Assembly (NCBI RefSeq): GCF_022201045.2
Contig: NC_068564.1
Coordinates: forward strand, 23,279,001 to 23,343,000
From: Citrus sinensis
Taxonomy: Eukaryota > Streptophyta > Magnoliopsida > Sapindales > Rutaceae
Reading direction: 5' to 3'
DNA: 64,000 nt
Position numbers and translations under genes: made by a program. The notes below the pieces were generated by a model that did no database searches, had not been told where the DNA came from, and saw only the letters and a list, made by a program, of their open reading frames with translations. Positions 52,450-63,480 of this stretch are shown in pieces. The first letter of the stretch is position 1. Each line of letters opens with the position of its first letter.

Positions 52450-54304
52450 TCAAGTTGTGTCTCTAAATATACGAAATCAATGTCAGTGTTGAAGACGCAA
52501 CATGAAATGGCACAGTGCCACAGAATAAGGATTTTGTGGTTTCACTTTCACCACCTAAAGAAAAAGACGCGGTACCAGCTACTTGAACATGGGTACTTTA
52601 CGTTATACGTGAATTACCAAAAGACCCTCAGAAATATTTACTTCAAAAAATGAGAAGGCACCTCCTTTTAATTGTCATTTTATCAATGAATTCGCAACCC
52701 GGGACGTGAATTGTGTGCTTTTTCTTCAAAAAAAAAAAAAACAGCAAATGTGATCAAAAGTTTTGCAAATAATAAAGCAAATTTAATTAGATTTTTATCA
52801 TACACCTCTCTTAATGAGCACATTTGGTAGAAGAATTCTCAAAATTCAAAAGAACTCATGTCTTGAAGAACATTAATGCGATCAATGTAAATGTTATGAG
52901 GTTTTAACTATTTAATAAATGATAAATTATTTGATGATGGTCATATGATAAGAGCAAGTAATTGTTACGTACTAGTAAAGAAATTAGTGAAGCACAAGTA
53001 CCTTATGTATCTTTTTTATTCTTATCAACTTGAAATTGACATGAACATTAAGTACAAAACTATTTCATTTATGCACTAGATAATTATTTTTTTTTTCAAA
53101 AAATAATAAAAAAAGAGAGGGATAAAATAAGAAAATAAATTTACCTAAAATATAAAGCATTAATATTTAGATAGAAAAATTAGACCAGATAGTGATAAAA
53201 ATAACTGTAATCAGATGTAAGTTTAAACATTTTATTTATAAAATTATAATCCACACTAATCACTGATTATTAAGTTGTCATTTTATCACCATCTTAATTC
53301 TTTATCAATTTCCCAAAATATACATAGAAAAGAGTAGAGGATTCGAAGAAATTAAAAGTAAAATACTTCGAAATTGGAAATTATAAAAAATCGATTCTGA
53401 AAACATGTTTTTACAAACCCAATTTAAACACTCTCATTCACGAGAAATTCTAAAATACCTTCGATGTATTACAATCAATTGATGCATATATGATATATGT
53501 AATTCAATTTAATATAACCACCACTTATATAATGATTTTTTAAAATAAATACACATATATAATAACATCATTTATCTATTATATGACTGACATAATACCT
53601 ATAATATATTCTAAAATTTCTCCAAATTCACATTCTAGTGTCCTCAATAACTCGAGCCCAAAAGAATCCCCAACCGGGACATGATGTCATATGTGGTTTG
53701 TCGCGGGGGTACTTTGGATATACGGAAAAAGGATCTGTTCCCACCAGAAAGTAAACCGATGGAAGTTTCCGGAAATTGCACAGTTTACAAACTTCTGTAG
53801 ATTGCTGTACAAGCACTCAAACCGCAAAGTACAATCGTGTCCAGCCATTGACCATTCTCTGACAAGAGAAGTTGGTTGTCAAAAGGGTATCACGGGCATT
53901 TCGTATTTGTGATGTGATTGATGATTGTCGGTGGAGGAGAATTGGATGCTTCTATTTACAAAAAGTAGGCCTGCTTTTAATAATAAATATTATTTTATTT
54001 ATTTTATTATTAGTTCAGACGCAATTGTTAGATCCGACGGTTGATGTTACGCTTCATCAGGATGCGTGGAACATGCGATTGGGAATAAGAGAAGGCATGG
54101 GAACCATTGCCGACCGATGTTAGTTGTCTGTTTCTTATACTGTGAGTTTTGATTTGCTGATTTGGGGATCAGTACAGTCCGGATACACTTTGTTACGCGC
54201 TGTATAATACTTCTGCCACGAGCGAGGGCATGTGGGGCCGGGACCATGGTTTTGACCTGGATCAACTGGCGGTCAAGATCCTGTAAAGGAACATGTGGGT
54301 GTAT
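52450..54304. other. Intergenic, no gene recognised
   Basis: Mostly AT-rich. The part 53,630-54,290 is less AT-rich, with short frames on both strands, none recognisable; it may be a relic of a gene or element. A TATA-like TATATTTA on the minus strand near 52,465 could serve the DUF1218 gene. Confidence 0.45.
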
Positions 54305-54308
54305 ATAT

Positions 54309-54490
54309 TACCTATGTGGGTGCTGCTAAGTTACAGATTCTGTAACTTACAGCTCACCCAAAACAAATTTTCCATCACCCCTGAATTGTTTGAATAACAA
54401 CATTTAGAGGTGTAAAGAAACTAGTTTTTGGGCGGTTTGTTACAGATTCTGTAACATAGAAGGGTCCTATGTATAAACATTAATCATTCG
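54309..54490. mobile_element. Small palindromic MITE-like element
   Basis: GTTACAGATTCTGTAAC occurs at about 54,329 and again at 54,441. The flanking ~50 bp (ACCTATGTGGG and CACCCAAAAC on the left; TTTTGGGCGG and GTCCTATGT on the right) are inverted relative to each other. No clear target duplication was found. Confidence 0.5.
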
Positions 54491-55339
54491 GAGGTGCCAG
54501 TGTTTTTTTTATTTTATTTTATTAATATAGACATGTCAAAGTGTTTTATAATATTGTACAGTTAATAGTATTTTTTTACTAATTTTATTAAAAAAAATTA
54601 TACACCGGCTATCTATTTTTTCAATTTTTTTTTAAAAAATACACATTTTTTTTTACTAATTTTCACATGAAGTTACAAAATATATCATTTTTCCACTGCC
54701 GTCTAAACTTTATGAGAGAAGTTAACAGAATATTAACAAAATAATTGTTTTACCCCCTTAATGCAAAATTACTATTTCACCCTAATTAAATGAAAAAAAA
54801 TAAATTACTTCAATTTTTCTTTGCAATTTAGACATCAGATAATAAGTTAAACAAAATAATCTACAATATTTTTACCCTTTTTTTTTCCTCTTTCTACCAC
54901 GTTTAAATGATGTTGATTTTTGTTATACAGGTGAAATGACAATTTTACCCCTATGATATCAGCAAAGTTGTAACAGAATGCAAACAGAAGTGGAAAAATG
55001 TAAGAAAATGTAACTTTTAGTGGAAATCAACAAAAAAAAAATGTGTATTTTTGAAAAACCCGAAAAGAGCAGGTGGTCGGTGGATCATTTTGCTTTCTTA
55101 AATTATGCATATCAAAGGTTGTAACCTACTTGGAGCTCATCCTTTTGTTGCCTTGTTTATCCCATCAGCACTATGAACAACATCGTTTTTTTTTTTTTTT
55201 TGCTTTGTAATCGTCAGTTCATATTGATTTGAGTTTACCTGGCTGAGTGAACAATTTTTTGTTATTGAAGGCACCTCTCTCTTACTAAGTTGATAAATGT
55301 TGAGTATTGAACGTTCTTTGCGCCATGTCATTTATTTTA
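54491..55339. other. Intergenic, AT-rich
   Basis: No gene or paired repeat recognised. Confidence 0.5.
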
Positions 55340-55586
55340 TGGTGCATTAATCAATCGGTAATTGGAATAGATTAGAATAAAAATGGATTGGAATCATAAT
55401 GGGTTAGAATCGAAATGGAGAATGAGAATCATGATAAATTATTTACTTTAGCTGTGAGAGTTAGAATTAAAATGAACTGTATTGTCAATTGATGTGTTTA
55501 ACGGATTGTTAAAAGTTACTAAAATGACCTTAATTGATTATTGTAATTACAATATATATAATAATTGTGATTACTACTACTATTAT
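55340..55586 (+). repeat. Repeat family R, unit 1 (3' part)
   Basis: The sequence from GCATTAATCAATCGGTAATTGG is similar to 57870-58090 and 62140-62340. All three share TTACTTTAGCT(G/A)T(G/A) and GTTACAAGTT-like stretches and end in a trinucleotide microsatellite. This unit's tail is interrupted by the TRIM array. Confidence 0.75.
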
Positions 55587-56391
55587 TGTTGGGGTGGGGG
55601 GGGAGGGCGGACTTAGCATAAAAGTTTTAGGTATCCAACCCAAAAGACTAACCTTTTAGGTGGAGTGATCTACCTCCTTATAAATCCAAGTATCGCATAT
55701 TTACTAGTCAATATAGGACACAACTCAACAATCCCCCTCGGATAAAACTACCGCTGGACTCTGGTCCTTTCATTCGATATACCTGAATTGTTCTACTACG
55801 ACATTCCGGCTATTAGGGTCTAGGTCTGATACCGCTTGTTGAGGGGACTTAGCATAAGATTTCTAGGTATCCAACCTAAAAGACTAACTTTTTAAGTAGA
55901 GTAACCTACCTTCTTATAAACCCAAATATCTCCCTTTTTTTAGCCAATGTGGGAAACAACTCAACAATTCCCCCCCTTGGACGAAACTACCGCCAGACTC
56001 TAGTCCTTTCGTCCGACACACCTGAGTTGTTCCACCACCATATTCCGACTACTAGGGTCTAACCTTTTAGGTGAAGTGACCTACCTCCTTATAAACCCAA
56101 GTATCTCTCATTTACTAGCCAATGTGGGACACAACTCAACAATCCCCCCTCGGACGAAACCACTGTCGGACTCCGTTCCTTTTGTCCGACACACCTAAAT
56201 TGTTCCACTACCACATTCCGACTATTAAGGTCTAGCTCTGATACCACTTGTTGGGGGGGGGGGGGGGGGGGCTTAACATAAGATTTCTAGATATCTAGCC
56301 CAAAAGACTAGCCTTTTAGGTGGAGTGACATACCTCCTTATAAACCCAAAGTATCTCCTATTGTTTAGCCAATGTGAGACACAACTCAACA
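55587..56391 (-). mobile_element. Tandem TRIM (Katydid-like) with four LTRs
   Basis: The LTRs are at 55587-55730, 55837-55966, 56059-56141 (truncated) and 56249-56391. On the minus strand each begins TGTTGAGTTGTGTCCCACA-like, contains TTTATAAGGAGGTAGG (TATA-like) and ends CAACA. A tRNA-iMet primer site, TGGTATCAGAGC, lies at 56246-56235, with a variant next to the second LTR near 55836-55825. A polypurine tract (rc of ATCCCCCTCGG) abuts each following LTR. The internal parts are only ~100 bp and non-coding, hence a TRIM. The LTR-internal-LTR-internal pattern indicates growth by unequal or LTR-LTR recombination. The third LTR and its primer site were cut by a deletion. Confidence 0.85.
56253..56271. 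repeat. 19-bp poly-G tract at TRIM LTR start
   Basis: An uninterrupted run of G at the plus-strand left end of the rightmost TRIM LTR. Other copies have 3-8 G here. Its length may be an assembly estimate. Confidence 0.8.
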
Positions 56392-56435
56392 ACTACTACT
56401 ATCATTCTTCAAAAAATGATGATGATGATAATGAA

Positions 56436-58144
56436 TTATCAATTAATTAGGGATATTTTTGGGCCCAAAATAAAAAAAAGTATGAAATCATCTTGAAAGC
56501 CAAATATTATAAAAAAATAAAAAATATGATTAGCATTTGGGCTGAATAGCATCGAGCTTGTTCTGAAAATTAGTTCAATTCAATTGGTTTTCATGTTTCG
56601 ATTGGGTATTTTTTCCTTAAGGCCATGTTTGCTTGGGGGTAGAGAAGTGGGGAGAGGAAAATAATTTAATTTCTTTTCTACTTTCCATTGTTTGGTTGGA
56701 CTAAGTTTAATGGAATTGAATTTCCATCAATTTGAAGAATTTGTATTCCTTATCAATGACTAAGGATTTCAAATTCCTTGTCTATTTAAACACAACAATT
56801 TCAATATTATCCTCTAAACAAAATCAATTTTAAATAAATTAAAGTACAAATAATTTATATTTATTTTCTTAAATTAATAGGATAAACTTATTTGAAAAAA
56901 GAAAAAACAGTAAAGTGACTCCCCAGAGTTTCGCCGGAGACACACTTTTCTATCAAAACCGGTACCAATGGAATCCTCATGACCCGATCTACAACTCTAC
57001 GGGGTTAGAAATGCTAATATACATTGTTATTTACCTCAAGTCTTGTTTAAATACTTGGAACAATTTTAATTCTCATATTTCCAACTATATAGCATATTTT
57101 CTACAAAATTAACACTTCCAATGAGTAAATCGTCTATTTCTGATCATTATTATGCATTTAATGCGATAAAAAATAACGGTCAACGTTGCTGGTCAACGGT
57201 GGTCAACGACAGTCAATGAAAGTCAACATGACGGCTGTCCATGGCCAAATGCTGTAATTTTTAAAAAATAAATTTTTTATTTAATTAGGTAATTTCTAGA
57301 TTAAATTAATTCATAGTTTTATTATTTTTAATTTATTAACAATATTAAGATTAAAATAGTGGGTATATGTGTCCAAATAAAAAATATGTAATTTATTTTC
57401 TTTTCAAATTTAATGTGAAACCAAACAATAACAATTAATTTTTACACTCTTTTCCTCTCATCACCTTTCCATTCCTCTCCTTTTTTCTCCTCTCATCTCC
57501 TCCAATTTCTTATAACCAAACACCACCTAAAAGCATAACCGAATAAAAAAAAGTAACATTTTTATATTAAAATAATGCCAATGACATGATTTAAGAGTAC
57601 ATAAAGAAACTAAAAACAATTAAATTTGGTAAGAAAATTAAAAAATTATAAATATTTGAAAGACATGATAAAAAATTTTAGTTTTTGTTTGATTTTTTTT
57701 TTGTTCTTGATCAGTTCTTTAGAATACAATACCAAATCGAACTGACCAATTGCCTACCCTTAATTAGCATTTAGTAGCCAACATTATTAAAAAAAAATCG
57801 TTGTAAAAATTTATTTCGGAGATGATAAGTCTTTTATTTTTCAAGGACATCACTTCCAATACTTTAGTAGTGCATTTATCAATTGGTAATCAGAATGTGT
57901 TGGGTATCGAAATGAGCTAGTATTGAAATAGATTGGAATAAAAAATAGAATAAATTGTTTACTTTAGCTATAGAAATAAAAATCGGAGTAGGTTATATTT
58001 CCATTATTGTGTTTACTAGTTTGTCTAAGAATTGAAATAGACTGTTACAAGTTGCCAAAATATCCATAATTATTTATCTTCTGTAGTATTATTATTATCT
58101 ATTATAATAATAGCGATAATAATGATGATAATGATGATGATAAT
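56436..58144 (+). repeat. Repeat family R, unit 2, interrupted
   Basis: It is collinear with 61581-62340 outside the insertion 56621-57527. Shared landmarks are TTATCAATTAATTAGGGATA, GCCAAATATTA, ATGATTTAAGAGTACATAA, GATAAGTC and GCATTTATCAATTGGTAAT. It ends in TGA/TAA trinucleotide repeats, which in turn hold a solo LTR. Confidence 0.8.
56621..57527. mobile_element. Tourist-like element, 907 bp, TSD TAA
   Basis: The ends are GGCCATGTTTGCTTGG and CCAAACACCACC, imperfect inverted repeats extending over purine-rich (GGGGAGAGGAAAA) and matching pyrimidine-rich tracts. They are flanked by TAA at 56618-56620 and 57528-57530. Unit 3 of family R (about 61,770, CCCCTAAAATTGG) shows the empty site. 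No transposase was recognised. Confidence 0.85.
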
Positions 58145-58216
58145 TGTTGTGTAAATTAACAAGTGTACTAATCAGCACAAGTAATAGTAAAGTATCATCC
58201 TAAAAACATTGTATAT

Positions 58217-59583
58217 TGTTGAGTGTTAGAAAATGCATATTTATAAAGGAGAAAACCGTTATTTTACATTTCAAGTCTTCCTAACAACCCTTACTTTTAT
58301 GTATTTAACCTTCTTGTGATTTAATTACATGTGTTTTATTTTAATTAAGTATTTTATGTATTTTAGGGGCATTATAGTCATTTCACAATAAAGGAGAGAT
58401 CAGACGGTAAAACGGACATCACTTTTAAACTCAGGACGGTCGAAAACCTTAGGAGAAGCATAAAAGGAAAAATGGCACTATTCACATGTACGGTACTATT
58501 CACGTGTACGGTACTGTATACGTTACTGTTCACGACACTGTTCACATAGACGGATGATGACGTGGCATTGACCGATGATGTGGCACGATCCTGTTGGACT
58601 AAAATTCTTATGTACTGTTGATGGTGACGTGGCAGCATATCAGTGAACGAAAAATCTCGCGTACGGTGCATGCATCACACAGGATTATTTTCAACCAAAC
58701 CGCGTTATTGTTCATCCGGGTCAAACCGCGTTACTGTTCAAAGTCGGGTCAAACCGTGTTACTGTTCATCCGCGTGGTCAAACCGTGGACTGTTGACTGA
58801 TGACGTGGCGCAATCCTGAGCGTCCAAACTGTTTTTAATCCGATGGCCATAATTTACTCCATGTATCTATAAAAAGGGGGCCTCCCCCCCTAATTTGATA
58901 TCTTTGAATCTATTTTTGGGATCCATTTTCTGTAATTCCCTCTCCATCTTGTATTTTCTTCGTATTTTAATAAATTCCCATTTTGCCCCTAGTTCAATTA
59001 TGAGTAGCTAATTTCCGTTCAAGCTTGGGTTGAAGGTGAAGTCTCAACATGTGTCATGGGCTTAATTTGGTAAATTTATTTTCTCTTCTCCTCTAGTTTT
59101 TGTGGATGTTTTGACTTCTCGTCGACAAATAATAATATTCTTGTCTAGTACCGCCTTGGTTTCACCGGCCCCCTAGTATAAGGTTATTATTATTTGGCAC
59201 GATAAGCCCTTAGCACCATATTGATTAGAGCGTGGTTCATGAGGTGTGGATTCCCCCCTCATGATTTAATTGGCATTAATACGGATTATTTAGCCCATGA
59301 TGCATGTTGATACGGATCCGAATACCCAAGTACGTCAATTTAATAGATTTTCTCTTCAATTTATTCTCGCCATTTCAATTCCAATTTTAGAATTTATTCT
59401 TGCCATTTTAATGTAAGTTTTTGCATATTTCAAATCATTTCCACCATAAATCCAACCACCCATTTACAAAATTAATTCTATACACAATTAAAATCCACCT
59501 CCTCGTGGGATCGACACTCGTCACCATAGATCTATACTACAATAGATTCGTGCGCTTGCGAGTACATTAAAATTTGCACAACA
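58217..59583 (+). mobile_element. Solo LTR (inner), complete, TSD TATAT
   Basis: It begins TGTTGAGTGTTAG and ends AAATTTGCACAACA, with TATAT on both sides (58212-58216 and 59584-59588). It is the complete relative of the truncated LTR at 6995. It contains a TATA box at 58868-58875 and a GC-rich block of ACTGTTCA(C) repeats with TGACGTGGC motifs. Removing it joins GTATAT to CTTATTAGCC, restoring the outer LTR. Confidence 0.93.
58558..58875 (+). promoter_or_regulatory. LTR promoter: TGACGTGGC motifs and TATA box (second copy)
   Basis: TGACGTGGC lies at 58558-58566, 58625-58633 and 58801-58809, with TATAAAAA at 58868-58875. Order and spacing are much as in the LTR at 6995. Confidence 0.5.
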
Positions 59584-60782
59584 TATATCTTATTAGCCAC
59601 CAAAATTATTTTAGCCCAAATTTATTTGAATAATCGAATAAGCAAATTTAGATTAGAAATTAAAATAAAATAAAGCAACTAAAAAATGAAATAAGATGCA
59701 AGTAATTATGATTTAACAAGAGATTAAGATACTAGACATTTGACTTCACTATACCCAATCCAGTTTAATCCTTCATCTATGCGACTAAAAATTATTATCC
59801 ATGTTGAAAGTGAATTTCCCTAATAAATATAATATCCTCTTTGGAGTGATGTCAAAAATATCCTCACATATTAACTCATTGTATTCTTTGTCAATTTAAA
59901 TATGCAAGAGCTAAGAATTCATTAAAGTTTATGAACATTTTTAGATAGAACTGCACGAATCTCGTTGGCATATCCTTGTGTTTCATTTAATTCATGGCAT
60001 CTATTACACAGGGCAAAAATACATAAATATCTTCTCGATCTCATTATGTATCATTATATCATTTAAATACTAGTTAGATATTTAAAAACATTAAGTATAA
60101 TAATAAACAACCAATCATGGAATAACAAACTAAAGATAATATAGATTTATAGAATTCAATTTTCATAACTAGGTTACATCATAGCCCTAATAAAATAAAT
60201 TAGTTGATAAGAATATAAAGGGAATCCATAGACATAATAGGAAAGCGTTTAAGCAAAGATAATATATAAAGGAAACAAGAAAGAAAAACTCAGAGTCCGT
60301 TTCTCTCTCGGTCTGCTTTTACTGCTCTCGGCTTTTGGAAATTCTGGCGGCTGCTGTTTCTCTCTCTCTTTTTTTTCTTTTCTTTTCTCTTAGCTTCTGC
60401 TCTTGCCCTTAAATAATGCTCCAATTGGTAGCCTTTGTTTAGTAATAGTGGTAGCCGCCTCCTTTAATTTCCTTTTCTGTCTTTTCCTTTATTCTTCACA
60501 TTCATAAATCATAAGTGCTTGTCTTGTTAATAAGAGATAGATAATTTCCAATGCTAATTTTTCTCATTTTCACATGATTGCCATAATTAGGCCATGTATT
60601 CTTTGTTTTTCTTCCAATTAATTTCTTCTTTAAGCTCTTCTTACTTGAATATTTCAAAATATGCCTACAATAATAAAACTCAAGATTTAAGATTTAAAAA
60701 AAACAAGAATAATAAAATAAAGACTAGACATAAAATTATGTTAGGAAAACATTATATTAATACATATAAAATTAGCACATCA

Positions 60783-61577
60783 ATGATGATGATGATGAAG
60801 AAGAAGATATTATTATTATTAAAAATACTAATAATAATAATGTAATAACAATAATAATGATAAAATATTAAAAATATTTTAATTGGCAAAAAGGTTTCAA
60901 ATGACCAATCTTTTATCATTTCGTTATTAGAAGGCATTTCGTTTGAAACATTCATACAAAAGACATGTGTAAATAGAATGCACCTGTGCGTATTATAAAT
61001 AAATTGTCGTCTATGTTTCGATGGAAAATAATATGCCATATTACACACACACACACACAGTTAGACGACTTGACATCTTTTACTTGCTTCACAAATGTCA
61101 CATCATCTATAAATTTGGAATCCAAATGATTTTAAGGAAAGTAAGAGATTGTTTATTTTTTTAATAGTTATATGAAATTATAAACATTATAATTGTAATT
61201 GTAAAATAAAAAAGTAAAAAAAAAGTTATCACAAAATTTGAGTGCCAACTACTATACTCATATGTTATATCATGAATTTTATAATTTACAAAATTACTTA
61301 TTTACCATATAATAAATAAGTTGCTCAATTTTAATAGTAATTATAGTAACAATTCTTATTAAAACTACAATTATTAATCACAATGAAAACTATAATTATG
61401 ATTATAGTAAAATAACAAGATAATATATTTCGGGCAAATAAATATACCATACCATAATATTGCAAAACTGAAATCTTCAATCTTCATTTTTTTTTCATAT
61501 ATGTTGTATATAAAATTCTTCGAGAATAATTGAGATTTAAGAGCCATGATCTTTCTGAAAATTATTATTAACAAATA
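60783..61577. repeat. Microsatellite tail and linker between family R units 2 and 3
   Basis: TGATGA, AAGAAG, ATT and AAT tracts (60,783-60,860) continue the tail of unit 2 broken by the outer LTR. The linker after it (TTGGCAAAAAGG at about 60,883, then TAAATAGAATGCACCTGTGCG) resembles the sequence following unit 3 at 62,425. An (AC)n tract lies at about 61,043-61,058. Confidence 0.6.
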
Positions 61578-61580
61578 TGC

Positions 61581-62337
61581 TTATCAATTAATTGGGGATA
61601 GTTTTAGGCACGAAATGAAAAAAAAAATGGTATGAAACCATTTTCAGAGCCAAATATTACTTTAAAAAATGATAAGATTAGCATTAGGGTTTGCCAAAGT
61701 CAAACCCGTTTTGAAAAGACTGGTTCGATTAATTTGATTTTCAAGTTTTGGGTCGGTATTTTTCCCCTAAAATTGGAATCAAATCAATAAAAAACCTATA
61801 ATTTTTTTAATTTTTTGTTTAATCTTTAAATAGTGCCAGATAGCATGATTTAAGAGGACATAAGAAAAAAAATTTTAAAAATTAAATTTTGTAAGAAAAT
61901 TAAAAAAAAAGTATAAATATTTAGGAACCTGAGTGAAAATTTGACTTTGGTTCGATTTTTTTTATGGTATGCTCTTATTGGTTCTAATGAACTCTGTATT
62001 GAACCGAACTAATCCATAACCTACTTGTAACTAGCACCTTGCAATCACCATTATTTTTTAAAAAATAACCTTTGTAAAATTTTACTTTGAAAATGATAAG
62101 TCATTGATTTTTTAAGGACATTACTTCCATTACTTTAATAGTGCATTTATCAATTGGTAATTAGAGTGAACTGAAATTAGAATGGGCTAACATCAGAATG
62201 GATTAGAATTGAAATTAAGATAAGTTACTTATTTTAGTTGTAGGAACTAGAATTAGAATAGGCCGCACTCTCGTTACCGTATTCAATTTATCCAACAATT
62301 GGAATGAATTGTTACAAGTTATCAAAATGTCATTGGT

Positions 62338-62424
<87 letters not shown>
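61581..62424 (+). repeat. Repeat family R, unit 3, with (AAT)n tail
   Basis: This is an uninterrupted copy of the unit, used above as the empty-site reference. It ends in a perfect (AAT)n tract at about 62,337-62,423. It has no open reading frame except the poly-Ile frame of the microsatellite. Confidence 0.8.
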
Positions 62425-62439
62425 TGGCACAAAGGTAGA

Positions 62440-63480
62440 TGAGTCGTCTTTTATTATTGAGTTGAAAAACGATATGTCATTGATACCTAAAAAATAGGCG
62501 ATAATTTGTCCTTACTATCCAAACAACCAAGAAGCATAAATAGGATGCCTTGGCGCAACCTGTAAGTGATAGGAAACGACATGTCATTGGACTAATATAT
62601 TTGTGGATGACTTGACGAATTTGTTTTTGCCTGAAAAGATACCATCTGTGATGTTGATAAGAAACGACTCATCATCTGCATTTTGAATAAATGTCATGTC
62701 ATTGGATTCATAATATATAGATGACTCGATAGAGTAGTAATTTCTAGACAACAAAGTGTCATCTCCCACATTGACAAAAAATGAATCGCCGTCTTCATTT
62801 TGATAAGAAACGACATGTTATTAGTCATTAAATCTATGGATGACTTGACATACTCTTTGTTTGATTGAAACCTCATGTCATATGTTTATATATTTCATGG
62901 ACTATTTGACGGTGATAATCTTTCTTGACAAGCGATCTGTCATCTTTATAATTTTATGAATGGCTTGACAGAGACGCTTTTTTTTACAAGCAACATGTCA
63001 TCTGTGATGTTGACAAGAAGCAGTAGAAAACGACATGTCATTGCTTATATAAATTAATGGACGAGTTGGCAGAGTAGTTGCTACTTATGATGTGACGTGT
63101 TATCTAAAAAATAGATAAGAACTCGTCATACATGTTATTGGACTTACAAATAAATGGATAACTTGGCGGAAGATTTCTTACTTGACAAGCGCCATGTCAT
63201 CTGTAATGTTAATCAATAATGACTTGTTTTGTTTTTTTTAGACAAAACGATAGGTTGTTTGTGTTATAAATTTTCAGATGATTTGATGAGACATCTGATA
63301 TGTTGATGAGAAACAATTCCTCATCTGTATTTTGAAGAAAAATGGCAGGTCAATAGTTTAATTAACTTGTGGATGATTTGACAATATTTTCCCTGCTTGT
63401 CATGTGATTTGTTATCTTTGTTGTTGATTGGAAGCAACTCCTCATCTTTGTTTAATGAGAAAGGACATGTGATAATTCTA
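62440..63480. repeat. Degenerate ~100-bp tandem repeat array
   Basis: The motif GGATGACTTGACA and variants recur near 62,605, 62,709, 62,833, 62,957, 63,058, 63,152, 63,276 and 63,372. They alternate with (A/G)(A/C)CATGTCAT(T/C) and GATGTTGA(T/C)AAGAAACGAC. Spacing is about 95-125 bp. No long frame is kept. One similar unit lies at 61,060-61,125, so the array seems linked to repeat family R. Confidence 0.7.

Larger units (their letters stand above)
58145..60782. mobile_element. Solo LTR (outer), containing a second solo LTR
   Basis: It begins TGTTGTGTAAATTAACAAGTG and ends TTAGCACATCA, within a TGATGA microsatellite. The flanks ATAAT (58140-58144) and ATGAT (60783-60787) match at four of five bases. 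Without the inner LTR it is about 1.27 kb. The opening sequence, with CAAGTGTACTAATCAGCACAAGTAATA, is characteristic of a common plant LTR family. No internal domain is left. Confidence 0.65.

Noticed and set aside
55587..56391. Cassandra-type TRIM with 5S rRNA sequence
   Set aside because: No 5S-like sequence was found in the LTRs; the LTR start and length fit Katydid-type TRIMs better.
62215..62497. Open frames of poly-isoleucine on both strands
   Set aside because: They are translations of the (AAT)n microsatellite.
62440..63480. CRISPR-like array
   Set aside because: Repeats are diverged, unevenly spaced and in plant nuclear DNA; no leader or cas genes.
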